A stretch of DNA of 64,000 bases from Bacteriovoracaceae bacterium (GTDB lineage Bacteria > Bdellovibrionota > Bacteriovoracia > Bacteriovoracales > Bacteriovoracaceae), in assembly GCA_016786485.1 (NCBI GenBank), contig JAEUWD010000063.1:1-64000 (forward strand), in the 5' to 3' direction. The notes beneath the pieces are model-generated. The model saw only the letters and a program-made list of their open reading frames with translations. It was not told the origin of the DNA and did no database searches. A program made the translations under genes and the position numbers. Each line of letters starts with the position of its first letter. Within the stretch, counting starts at the first letter, position 1. This document shows, in pieces, positions 16,035 through 23,893 of this stretch.

Positions 16035-16967
16035 ATGAAAGTTTTGTTCTTACTCAGCCTATTTTTATTACTTAAAGCTCATGCCATGTCGCCTGGAAAA
16101 TGGAACGAATACTCTCGTCATCCAGAAGACAACATCAAGCACTTGATTGAATTATTAAGTCGCTCGAGCACGGGGAGGGAGCTGCTTGCTGAGGCCAAGA
16201 CCAAAGCTGAACAACACGGTAAAACCCTTTTAGATGTGATTAAACCCGGTCAAGTTTCTATCACCGATACGACGCTGACTCGCAGATTTTCAACTTCAGA
16301 ACCAGGCTCTATCACTTTCCATGAAGTTTCAGTGGTCTATATTGATAAAGATTTATCGACCTACGATGCGCTTTTGGATCTGGCCCATGAGTTAACTCAT
16401 TACATTTACCGTCAGCCATTTAACCCATACAAAAAAGATTTTTCGCTTCAGCCTTTTATCAGCTCAACTATTGAAGGAACTGGTGGTGAAGTCGATGCTT
16501 ACCTTATGGAGTGTCGAGTCATGCGTGAACTTTACAGTTCAGAAGTCAAACAACGTTACAATTGCCAAGAAATTGTTGATCCTAATACCTCAACTCTCTC
16601 GCGCGATCTTGCGATTAATAAATTTTATCGTGTCGGAGAGCATTATCAATCGTTTCATAACAAACTCAAGAGCCGAAATATCGAAGCTCCTCGCGATTTA
16701 AGCGGTGGAGAGCCTGTTTTTATTTCATCAGCGTACGGTTTGCCGTACCCTGTGGCAGCTTTTTATGAATTTGTGAGCATTCTTAATCGCGTTTGCGAAA
16801 ACGATAAAAATCGTTTGTCTTACATGAAAGAAAACCTTGGCCGAAGCCCTGCATCCAAAGGCAGCGACGAGGTCATCTTCCAAAACATAAAAATAAGTTA
16901 TGATCATCGGTGTGGATCGCTCGATTCTTATCTCGCACTCGTTGACGATTCTGCGGCCCAAAGGTAA
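16035..16967 (+). CDS. Exported putative zinc peptidase-like protein with HELTH motif
   Basis: Signal peptide (VLFLLSLFLLLKAHAM) then a 290-residue ectodomain. LDLAHELTHYIYRQ at about residue 118 is an HExxH zincin motif, and STIEGTGGEVDAYLMECRVMREL about 40 residues later offers Glu residues as third zinc ligand, as in gluzincins. Four Cys in the second half may form disulfides. Substrate unknown; its position after the LPP20/LpoB lipoproteins hints at an envelope role. ATG 16035 is preferred to the overlapping GTG 16032. A hairpin occupies the normal ribosome-site position. Confidence 0.75.
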   Translation: MKVLFLLSLFLLLKAHAMSPGKWNEYSRHPEDNIKHLIELLSRSSTGRELLAEAKTKAEQHGKTLLDVIKPGQVSITDTTLTRRFSTSEPGSITFHEVSVVYIDKDLSTYDALLDLAHELTHYIYRQPFNPYKKDFSLQPFISSTIEGTGGEVDAYLMECRVMRELYSSEVKQRYNCQEIVDPNTSTLSRDLAINKFYRVGEHYQSFHNKLKSRNIEAPRDLSGGEPVFISSAYGLPYPVAAFYEFVSILNRVCENDKNRLSYMKENLGRSPASKGSDEVIFQNIKISYDHRCGSLDSYLALVDDSAAQR

Positions 16968-17009
16968 ATTAGATAAGAAGTTTCATTAAATATATACTGA
17001 GGTGAGTCG

Positions 17010-17495
17010 ATGCAAGAAGGTGGCATTGTCCTAGCAAAATTGGACGATTTTTTTAATTGGGGCCGTAAAAATTCTCTTTGGCCAATGACGTTTGGTTTAG
17101 CTTGTTGTGCGATCGAAATGATGGCGACAGGTGCATCGAAATACGATCTTGAAAGATTCGGTTGTGGAGCTTTCATGGCGACACCACGAAGAGCTGATTT
17201 AATGATTGTAGCTGGAACCGTGACCATGAAAATGGCGACCAGAGTAAAATTACTTTACGAACAAATGGCCGAACCAAAATATGTTATCTCAATGGGATCA
17301 TGTTCAAACAAAGGTGGACCTTACTGGCAACACGGTTATCACGTTTTAAAAGGCGTTGATGAAGTCGTTCCTGTTGATGTTTATGTTCCTGGTTGTCCTC
17401 CACGTCCAGAAGCATTGATTGAAGGTTTACTAACTCTTCAAAAGAAAATGGCGAACGAAAGATTGTTAAGAGATAAGTGGGTGAAGCATGCTTAA
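17010..17495 (+). CDS. nuoB: NADH-quinone oxidoreductase subunit B
   Basis: Peripheral-arm complex I subunit holding the N2 4Fe-4S cluster next to the quinone site. The 161-residue product has the four cluster Cys in the expected blocks: [20 protein letters not shown] and [13 protein letters not shown], plus [23 protein letters not shown] precedes ATG. First of four nuo genes (B, C, D, I); its stop overlaps nuoC by eight bases. No nuoA lies upstream, where it usually does. Confidence 0.97.
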   Translation: MQEGGIVLAKLDDFFNWGRKNSLWPMTFGLACCAIEMMATGASKYDLERFGCGAFMATPRRADLMIVAGTVTMKMATRVKLLYEQMAEPKYVISMGSCSNKGGPYWQHGYHVLKGVDEVVPVDVYVPGCPPRPEALIEGLLTLQKKMANERLLRDKWVKHA

Positions 17496-18066
17496 TCTTA
17501 ACGACCTGGCTCAATTTATTAATTCAAAAGTTCCCTCAGCTGCAGCGAAAGTTAATGCGGCTGCTGAAGCGGTTTGTGATAGCGCGATTGAAGTGGCGCC
17601 AGCGAGCATTCTTGATGTGGCAAAAAGTTTAAAGGATAATTCAAAATATCCTTTCAACGTCCTGCAAGTTATTTCAGGGGTCGATTACCCTGATCACATT
17701 GAAGTGAACTACATGTTTGCAAATTTCGATTTAAATAACGCTTATGAATTTACCTTAAAAACAAAAGTTAAAAATAAGAACGACGCGAAACTTGAATCAA
17801 TTAGCTCTGTTTACAAAGCAGCTGATTGGCAAGAGCGTGAATGTTACGACATGCTCGGAGTGACTTTTAATAATCACCCAGATCATCGACGCATTTTGTG
17901 TCCAGATGATTGGGAAGGATTTCCACTTCGAAAAGATTACGTTGTTCAGAAAGTTTATCGCGGAATGGAAGTCAATCCAGATGCAAAGATGAACTGGGGT
18001 GATCGCGAGTTTGCTAAGAGACAAGAAGAAATTACTAAGGCCCAAACTAAGGCCAGCAAGAAATAA
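17488..18066 (+). CDS. nuoC: NADH-quinone oxidoreductase subunit C
   Basis: The 192-residue product ends in the NuoC signature [20 protein letters not shown] and carries the central [14 protein letters not shown] block. NuoC packs on NuoD in the Q-module of the peripheral arm and holds no cluster. It is a separate gene, not the NuoCD fusion found in enterobacteria. Its start overlaps nuoB by eight bases and nuoD begins 21 bases after the stop. A Lys/Ala-rich tail of about 20 residues follows the conserved domain. Confidence 0.96.
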   Translation: MLNLNDLAQFINSKVPSAAAKVNAAAEAVCDSAIEVAPASILDVAKSLKDNSKYPFNVLQVISGVDYPDHIEVNYMFANFDLNNAYEFTLKTKVKNKNDAKLESISSVYKAADWQERECYDMLGVTFNNHPDHRRILCPDDWEGFPLRKDYVVQKVYRGMEVNPDAKMNWGDREFAKRQEEITKAQTKASKK

Positions 18067-18087
18067 AACTTTTTCAGAGGATATAAG

Positions 18088-19263
18088 ATGCAAGGGTGGG
18101 ACGTACCTGGCGAGAAAATAGAGCCAACGCGAACGGTAGAAACCGAAAAACTTAAAACAGAATTGTTGACCCTTAACATGGGCCCTCAGCATCCTGCAAC
18201 TCACGGGGTTTTAAGAGTTGAAATAAAAACAGATTCAGAAGTCGTCGCTCACGCAATACCACACATTGGTTATTTACACCGTTGTATGGAAAAGCATTCT
18301 GAGAATTTAGATTATCGTGGTGTTATTCCGTTTGTTGATCGAATGGATTACCTCGGTGCTATGAACCAGGAATTAGGTTACGTACTAGCTGTTGAAAAAA
18401 TGTTAGGGACACAAGTTCCTCGTCGTGCAGAATTCATCCGTGTTCTCGTTTCCGAATTACAACGAATTGCTTCCCACTTAATGGCCTTCGGAACATATGC
18501 GCTCGACTTGGGTGCTTTCTCTCCGTTCTTATATGCTTTTGATGAAAGAGAAAAAATTCTTCGTTTATTTGAAGAATTATCCGGCGCTCGCCTTCTTTAT
18601 AATTATATTTGGGTTGGCGGTGTATGGAATGATATCACAGCAGACCAATTAGCTCGCGTGGCTGAATTCTGCGATAATTTTGAAGAAGAATTAAAAAAAT
18701 ACGACGTGCTTGTTTCGCAAAATAAAATTTTTATGGAAAGAACTCGTCATGTAGGCATCATGGATGCGGATATGTGTTACCGTTACGGTGCCACTGGTCC
18801 GGTTCTTCGCGGCGCTGGTGTGAAGTGGGACTTAAGAAAAGTTAAACCTTACAGCATTTACAATGAATTTGAATTTGATGTTCCAGTCGCTGATGGCGAT
18901 CGTGGAGCAACGATTGGCGATTGTTATAGTCGTTACATTGTTCGTATGAAAGAAATGAGCGAGTCAGTTCGTATTATTCGCCAAGTTCTTACAAAAATTG
19001 AAAGCGGTCCAATTATGGGCAAAGTTTCAAAAGTTATTAAATTACCAAAAGGTGAAGTTTTCGTTAGAACAGAATGTCCACGTGGTGAACTTGGTATTCA
19101 TTTAGTTTCTGACGGTGAAGCAAAACCATATCGTTTAAAAGTGAAGTCTCCATGTTTCACTCACGTTTCAATGTTGGGTGAAGTAGCTCCGGGACAATTG
19201 ATTGCAGATTTTGTAGCGACTATTGGAAGTATAGATATCGTATTAGGCGAGGTAGATCGATGA
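18088..19263 (+). CDS. nuoD: NADH-quinone oxidoreductase subunit D
   Basis: A 391-residue 49-kDa-type subunit that forms the quinone-binding cavity with NuoB. Recognisable blocks are LNMGPQHPATHGVLRV, HIGYLHRCMEKHSEN, FVDRMDYLGAMNQE, the LVSELQRIASHL helix, and the C-terminal CPRGELGIHLVSDG and SPCFTHVSML blocks. CAGAGGATA precedes the ATG. Its last four bases overlap nuoI (ATGA). Confidence 0.97.
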   Translation: MQGWDVPGEKIEPTRTVETEKLKTELLTLNMGPQHPATHGVLRVEIKTDSEVVAHAIPHIGYLHRCMEKHSENLDYRGVIPFVDRMDYLGAMNQELGYVLAVEKMLGTQVPRRAEFIRVLVSELQRIASHLMAFGTYALDLGAFSPFLYAFDEREKILRLFEELSGARLLYNYIWVGGVWNDITADQLARVAEFCDNFEEELKKYDVLVSQNKIFMERTRHVGIMDADMCYRYGATGPVLRGAGVKWDLRKVKPYSIYNEFEFDVPVADGDRGATIGDCYSRYIVRMKEMSESVRIIRQVLTKIESGPIMGKVSKVIKLPKGEVFVRTECPRGELGIHLVSDGEAKPYRLKVKSPCFTHVSMLGEVAPGQLIADFVATIGSIDIVLGEVDR

Positions 19264-19784
19264 GCACGAACGTAGAAACCGTTTCGGTAAAAGAATATTT
19301 TCATTCCTTATACGAAGGTGTCACATCGACTGTAAAAGGGATGTGGATTACTTTCAAATATGTTTGGGGACATAAGGCCGTTTCAATTGAGTATCCTGAA
19401 GTTCGCGAAGTTCTTCCAGCAAATGCTCGTATGAGACTTTTCAACGACGTCGACAATTGCATTTCATGCAATATGTGTGCGATTGCTTGTCCTGTCGATT
19501 GTATTTATATTTCTTCAGTTCCAAGACCGGCTGGTCAGGAAGTACCAAAAACAGATGATGGTACACCAATGAGACAAGTTCTTACTCAATATGTGATCGA
19601 TACAGCTCTTTGTTGTTACTGTGGATTGTGTACGACGGTATGTCCGACAGAATCGTTAACACATTCAAATGATTACGAATTTGCTCAATATACTCTGGGA
19701 GATATGAAATATGATTACCTCTCGCCAGAAGTAATTGCTTGGAAACCGAGAATTGTTGGTAAAGAACCAGTTTATCGCAAGTAA
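19260..19784 (+). CDS. nuoI: NADH-quinone oxidoreductase subunit I (2x 4Fe-4S ferredoxin)
   Basis: A 174-residue 8Fe ferredoxin-type subunit with two full motifs: CISCNMCAIACPVDC and CCYCGLCTTVCPTES, carrying clusters N6a and N6b. The N-terminal amphipathic segment (YEGVTSTVKGMWITFKYVW) fits the membrane-associating helix of NuoI. It follows nuoD with a four-base overlap. In most complex I operons nuoH lies between D/G and I; here it is absent and fadD follows instead. Confidence 0.96.
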   Translation: MSTNVETVSVKEYFHSLYEGVTSTVKGMWITFKYVWGHKAVSIEYPEVREVLPANARMRLFNDVDNCISCNMCAIACPVDCIYISSVPRPAGQEVPKTDDGTPMRQVLTQYVIDTALCCYCGLCTTVCPTESLTHSNDYEFAQYTLGDMKYDYLSPEVIAWKPRIVGKEPVYRK

Positions 19785-19840
19785 TCATGATATTTTTCTG
19801 TACCAAAGGTAATTCTACACACTAAACTATTTGGGTTTAT

Positions 19841-19846
19841 TATAAT
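19841..19846 (+). promoter_or_regulatory. Consensus -10 element upstream of fadD
   Basis: TATAAT lies 17 bases before ATG 19863, with AGGAG (19853-19857) between. No good -35 is seen at standard spacing. It suggests fadD has its own promoter separate from the nuo genes. Confidence 0.35.
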
Positions 19847-19862
19847 CATTTTAGGAGTGAAC

Positions 19863-21524
19863 ATGACTTATCCATGGGTTAAGAATTACGAAAAGGGTGT
19901 TAAAGCTGAGATTGATTTAAGCACATACAAAAATATTCCAGATCTTTTGGAACAAACTTTCAGCAAATACGGCAAACTTCCTTCTTTCACCAACATGGGT
20001 ACGACCATCAGTTATTCTGAACTCGATGTTCTCAGTCGTAAATTCGCTAGTTACCTACAAAATGTTTTAGGTCATAAAAAAGGTGATCGTGTTGCGATCA
20101 TGATGCCAAATATTCTGCAATATCCAATTGCACTCTTTGGTGTTTTACGTGCGGGTTTGATCGTAGTGAACGTAAATCCACTTTATACTGCTCGCGAATT
20201 AGAACATCAGTTAAAAGACTCTGGTTCAACGACTATTATTATTTTTGCGAACTCAGCTCATACGCTTGAAGCCGTTATTAAAAAGACTCCAATTAAAAAT
20301 GTTGTCGTAACTGAAATAGGCGATATGTTAAAGTTTCCAAAAAATTATGTGGTGAATTTTGCGATTAAATACATCAAAAAAATGGTTCCACCTTATTCGA
20401 TTGAGAAATTTCATTATTTTAAAGAAGCACTGAACTTAGGTGATGAATCAAAATTCAAAGCTGCTGACATTGCTCAAACTGATATTGCTTTTTTACAATA
20501 CACAGGTGGAACAACGGGTGTTTCTAAAGGTGCAGTTCTTACTCACAGAAATATTGTGGCCAACGTTCTACAAGCAAAAGAATGGATTAAGAATTTATTA
20601 AGCGAAGGCCAGGAGATTATTATTACTCCGCTACCGCTTTACCATATCTTCTCATTGACTGCGAATTGTTTCATTTTCAATTCAATTGGTGCGCTTAACG
20701 TTCTTATTACCAATCCACGTGATATTCCTGGTTTCGTAAAAGAATTATCAAAGTGGAAATTTACAGCATTCACTGCGGTTAACACACTTTTTAATTCACT
20801 AGCGAACAACCCAGAATTTTGTAAGTTAGATTTCTCATCTCTGAAAATTGCTTTGGGTGGTGGTATGGCCGTGCAACGTGCAGTTGCTGAGAAATGGAAA
20901 AACATCACAGGTGTTCCATTGATTGAAGCTTACGGTTTAACAGAAACTTCACCTGCGGCTTGTATTAACCCAATGACGCTACAAGATTATAACGGGTTTA
21001 TTGGTCTTCCGATTTCATCAACTGATGTTGTGATTAAAGACGATGATGGTAAAACTTTAAAGCAAGGTGAAACGGGCGAGATTTGCATTAAAGGTCCGCA
21101 AGTAATGCAAGGTTACTGGAATCGCCAAGATGAAACAGACAAGGTTATGACAACTGATGGTTATTTCCGCACTGGTGACGTGGCTTTTATGAATGCTGAT
21201 GGATATTTTAAAATTGTTGATCGTAAGAAAGATATGATTCTCGTTTCAGGCTTTAATGTTTATCCAAATGAAGTGGAAGATGTTATTGCAACTAACCCAA
21301 AAGTGTTAGAGGTCGCTGCTATAGGTGCTCCAGATGAAAAGTCTGGTGAAGTGGTGAAAGTTTTTGTGGTGAAAAAAGATCAATCGTTAACAGTTGAAGA
21401 ATTAAAATCATTCTGCAAAGAAAACTTAACGGCTTATAAAGTTCCTAAGTTCTACGAATTTAGAAAAGATCTTCCAAAGACTAACGTTGGTAAGATTTTA
21501 CGTCGTGAACTACGCGGACAATAA
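19863..21524 (+). CDS. fadD: Long-chain fatty-acid-CoA ligase
   Basis: AMP-forming ligase that activates fatty acids with ATP and CoA. The P-loop-like A3 motif is YTGGTTGVSKGAVLTHRN (about residue 218), A5 is EAYGLTETSPA, A7/A8 is YFRTGDVAFMNADGYFKIVDRKKDMI, and A10 holds the catalytic Lys in NVGKILRREL near the end. The 553-residue length and overall pattern match FadD. ATG 19863 is chosen because AGGAG is spaced five bases from it; the GTG at 19857 overlaps that site. It converges on the RlmI-like gene with a two-base gap. Confidence 0.93.
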   Translation: MTYPWVKNYEKGVKAEIDLSTYKNIPDLLEQTFSKYGKLPSFTNMGTTISYSELDVLSRKFASYLQNVLGHKKGDRVAIMMPNILQYPIALFGVLRAGLIVVNVNPLYTARELEHQLKDSGSTTIIIFANSAHTLEAVIKKTPIKNVVVTEIGDMLKFPKNYVVNFAIKYIKKMVPPYSIEKFHYFKEALNLGDESKFKAADIAQTDIAFLQYTGGTTGVSKGAVLTHRNIVANVLQAKEWIKNLLSEGQEIIITPLPLYHIFSLTANCFIFNSIGALNVLITNPRDIPGFVKELSKWKFTAFTAVNTLFNSLANNPEFCKLDFSSLKIALGGGMAVQRAVAEKWKNITGVPLIEAYGLTETSPAACINPMTLQDYNGFIGLPISSTDVVIKDDDGKTLKQGETGEICIKGPQVMQGYWNRQDETDKVMTTDGYFRTGDVAFMNADGYFKIVDRKKDMILVSGFNVYPNEVEDVIATNPKVLEVAAIGAPDEKSGEVVKVFVVKKDQSLTVEELKSFCKENLTAYKVPKFYEFRKDLPKTNVGKILRRELRGQ

Positions 21525-21526
21525 AA

Positions 21527-22714
21527 CTAATTTTTTTGGATACAAATCCCCTTAAGATAATTTCCTTCAGGGAAATTCTTAAGGGGCAGGCAATCTTCGC
21601 CTAGGCGATAGCTAGTTTTAATCTTGAACGGTTTTGAACCTAGAATTTTTTTGATGAGTTGAACGAAGTTATCCTCAGAAAAAGTATGGGTATTACAGAA
21701 AACGATTAGGTTTCCATTCTTGGCCGTAATATCAAAAAGTTCCATCAGCTTTTCCTGATAAAAATCTTTTACTGATTTACGTTTTTTCCCATCGTAAAAA
21801 GCACTCGGCGGATCGCAAATAATCGTATCAAAAATCGTTTTATTTTTTGCGTAATCGCGCAAAACCGCTTCTGCTTTTTTGCAAACACTTTGATGAGTGC
21901 TAATATCGGAAAAATTGGTGGCCAGATTTTTTTCAAGCACACTTAAAATCACTGAAGAAGAATCCACAGAAGCCACGTGCTTCGCCCCATACTTCATCGC
22001 TTGTAGCGTGAAGGCACCAGTATAAGAGAAAAGATTAAGGACACTTTTTTGTGCAAATAATTCGCGGCCCATTTGTTTACGAATGCTGGCCATATCAGTG
22101 TAGATACCAAAGTCGTAAGCATTGCCGATTTCAATATTGTATTTCAAGCCAAATTCTTCAATCAAAAAAATCGGTTCTTGTTTGCCTGAAATAAATTTCG
22201 GTGGTGTTTGCTTGGATTGGTTTTCGCTGCGATATTGAATCCAAAGTGAAGTGTGATTTGGCAATTCATTCTGAATCACTTTTACAATAATATCTTCGTA
22301 TTTCTTCCAGTAATAAGCATAAAAAGAAATGATCAAGTTTTTGTTTAGTGAAAGTAACTGTAGTCCCGGTAAAAAATCAGCTTCGCTAAAAATCCAAAAA
22401 AAGTTTTCTCTTTCATTATGAAAGGGCAACCCTTGTCTTTTTTTAAGTGCTACTACAATTCTTTTAACTAATTCAGCTTCGAAATTTTTAGCAACTTCTT
22501 GCTCAGATTGATTGGTTTTTTGCCACAAGCGTGCCTTGATCCGATTATGCTCAGGATCATTCAATAGGACAAACTCGGAACTGATAATAAAATCAGCTTC
22601 TGGATTAAATTTTTCCGTAAAAGTGTCTTTAATAATCCAGGGATGCCCCAAATTTAAATATTTAATAGAGTGAGGGTGTAGTTGATGTTTAGATGACTTA
22701 AGATTCGGTTTCAT
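21527..22714 (-). CDS. RlmI/RlmK-like class I rRNA methyltransferase
   Basis: A 395-residue SAM-dependent methyltransferase. The N-terminal third has PUA-like sequence (YLNLGHPWIIKDTF, then EFVLLNDPEHNRIKARLW). The catalytic domain shows YTDMASIRKQMG, LNLFSYTGAFTLQAM (motif I), VDSSSVILSVLEKNL, and TIICDPPSAF (motif IV). This is the arrangement of RlmI, which methylates a cytosine of 23S rRNA, but the exact target here is inferred. The small gene at 22727 ends 12 bases upstream, so the two are probably co-transcribed. The 3' coding end contains a strong hairpin. Confidence 0.85.
   Translation of the reverse strand: MKPNLKSSKHQLHPHSIKYLNLGHPWIIKDTFTEKFNPEADFIISSEFVLLNDPEHNRIKARLWQKTNQSEQEVAKNFEAELVKRIVVALKKRQGLPFHNERENFFWIFSEADFLPGLQLLSLNKNLIISFYAYYWKKYEDIIVKVIQNELPNHTSLWIQYRSENQSKQTPPKFISGKQEPIFLIEEFGLKYNIEIGNAYDFGIYTDMASIRKQMGRELFAQKSVLNLFSYTGAFTLQAMKYGAKHVASVDSSSVILSVLEKNLATNFSDISTHQSVCKKAEAVLRDYAKNKTIFDTIICDPPSAFYDGKKRKSVKDFYQEKLMELFDITAKNGNLIVFCNTHTFSEDNFVQLIKKILGSKPFKIKTSYRLGEDCLPLKNFPEGNYLKGICIQKN
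21548..21586. terminator. Long hairpin between convergent fadD and the rlmI-like gene
   Basis: CCCCTTAAGA and CTTAAGGGG-side arms continue as ATTTCC/GGAAAT past a two-base bulge, closing on a short loop. About 15-16 base pairs form. It lies in the last codons of the rlmI-like gene and just downstream of fadD, and has no clear T-run on either side, so it may be a factor-assisted or bidirectional terminator. Confidence 0.4.
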
Positions 22715-22726
22715 ATTTGAAATAGG

Positions 22727-22954
22727 CTACTCAGTAACCCTAGTTTTGTTGTCGTAACTATCCAGTAATTGCAATAATCGGTTGGTGAAACTGAAAGGAT
22801 TCTCAGTGAGTTGTGAAAGATTAAATTCTTTGAGGATATTTTCAATTTCATGATTGTAATACGGATTGTATGGATCGAAATTAAGCGCGAGATATTGCAA
22901 TTTCTTTAACTGCATTTCATCGTTAGGCTTCGTTTCATTCGTTTGTGTTTGCAT
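22727..22954 (-). CDS. Small hypothetical protein, 75 aa
   Basis: Short acidic, Asn/Tyr-rich protein (for example LNFDPYNPYYNHEIENIL and NPFSFTNRLLQLLDSYDN) with no membrane segment or signal peptide. AAAGGTG lies about ten bases upstream of ATG. It lies 12 bases before the RlmI-like gene and is divergent from the TadB/C-like gene, with 43 bases between the two starts. No family recognised; composition and spacing make it a plausible real gene. Confidence 0.6.
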   Translation of the reverse strand: MQTQTNETKPNDEMQLKKLQYLALNFDPYNPYYNHEIENILKEFNLSQLTENPFSFTNRLLQLLDSYDNKTRVTE

Positions 22955-22997
22955 AGCTTTTTTTCACCTTTATGACCGAGTATGTCAATTGGAATTT

Positions 22998-23849
22998 ATG
23001 CAACTCATGTATTATTTGCTCTCTCTTTTGATTCTAGCATACCTCATGCAAAGTGTGAGTGTTATAAGCATTTCTTTTGGCCCCAAGACCAAAATCCTGC
23101 AGATAGATGCTTTTGTCGAAGTGGTTAATGATTTAAGCCTTACCATGCATTTGGCACCGATGAAATTCCCTGAATTAGGCTTTTTTCCTGATCTGATTGA
23201 AATTACCGTTACCATGGCCCGCAAATATGGAAGTTTTCATCGCGAACTTTTAAAAGAAATAAAAAATGGTGCCGTTCTTTATTCACAATTATCGGATCAA
23301 ATAAAAGATCATCGGCAAAGTGCTAGTATGCAATTTGTGCTATTTGCGGTTATGACTTGGACCTTTATTTTGTTTACCGTTTTTATGTTAGAGCATGCTT
23401 TAAGTTTTGGTGTTGTCGCGGTCGTTTTAATTTTGCAGATATTCGGCGCGGCTTTTTATTTTCTTTTCTTAAATTATCGTATTAAAAAATTAAACAATTA
23501 TTACAAAAACCTAATCAAAAAAATTTATCTATTTAAAGTTTTTATTACCTCGAAAATCCCCCTTAAAACAGCCGTTTCTGAGTCGCAAATCCTTGAGGGA
23601 GAAGCCTATCACCAGGACCGTTTTAAACTCAAAATGGAAGGACTTATTAGCAGTCTACACACGAGTGGGCGAAGTATTGACGAAGAAATGAATATTCTTA
23701 CCGGGCAGCTTTGGGAGAAGTATCTGCGGGAATTTCAGAAGCTGAAAAAAGCCTCCTTGAATTTACGACTTCTCGTGCTCTTTATTTTCTATTTACCGGC
23801 CCATTTTTTCTATTTGATGCACTTTTTCTCGAAGGGAATGGCCTTATAG
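22998..23849 (+). CDS. Membrane protein resembling TadB/TadC (type II secretion F-like platform protein)
   Basis: A 283-residue inner-membrane protein with an N-terminal helix (YYLLSLLILAYLM), two adjacent central helices (about residues 117-160) and a C-terminal helix (LLVLFIFYLPAHFFYLMHFF). Cytoplasmic stretches before and after the central pair (LIEITVTMARKYGSFHRELLKEI; LISSLHTSGRSIDEEMNILTGQL) resemble the two helical half-domains of T2SF proteins, and the sequence ends soon after the last helix as TadB/TadC do. With the Tad ATPase and Flp genes 2-6 kb away it is the best candidate for their platform. ATG 22998 has GGA four bases upstream. Assignment tentative. Confidence 0.5.
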   Translation: MQLMYYLLSLLILAYLMQSVSVISISFGPKTKILQIDAFVEVVNDLSLTMHLAPMKFPELGFFPDLIEITVTMARKYGSFHRELLKEIKNGAVLYSQLSDQIKDHRQSASMQFVLFAVMTWTFILFTVFMLEHALSFGVVAVVLILQIFGAAFYFLFLNYRIKKLNNYYKNLIKKIYLFKVFITSKIPLKTAVSESQILEGEAYHQDRFKLKMEGLISSLHTSGRSIDEEMNILTGQLWEKYLREFQKLKKASLNLRLLVLFIFYLPAHFFYLMHFFSKGMAL

Positions 23850-23857
23850 GCCCTTTT
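23840..23857 (+). terminator. Short hairpin with T-run after the TadB/C-like gene
   Basis: GGCCT-TAT-AGGCC overlaps the stop codon and is followed by CTTTT. The stem is only five base pairs; weak terminator before ettA. Confidence 0.3.
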
Positions 23858-23893
23858 CAGCTATATTATGGCCTCAGCAAAAAGAGGTAAGGC

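Noticed and set aside
22866-22997. 44-codon upstream extension of the TadB/C-like protein
   Set aside because: It runs antisense through the 75-aa gene and lacks a ribosome site; ATG 22998 fits better.
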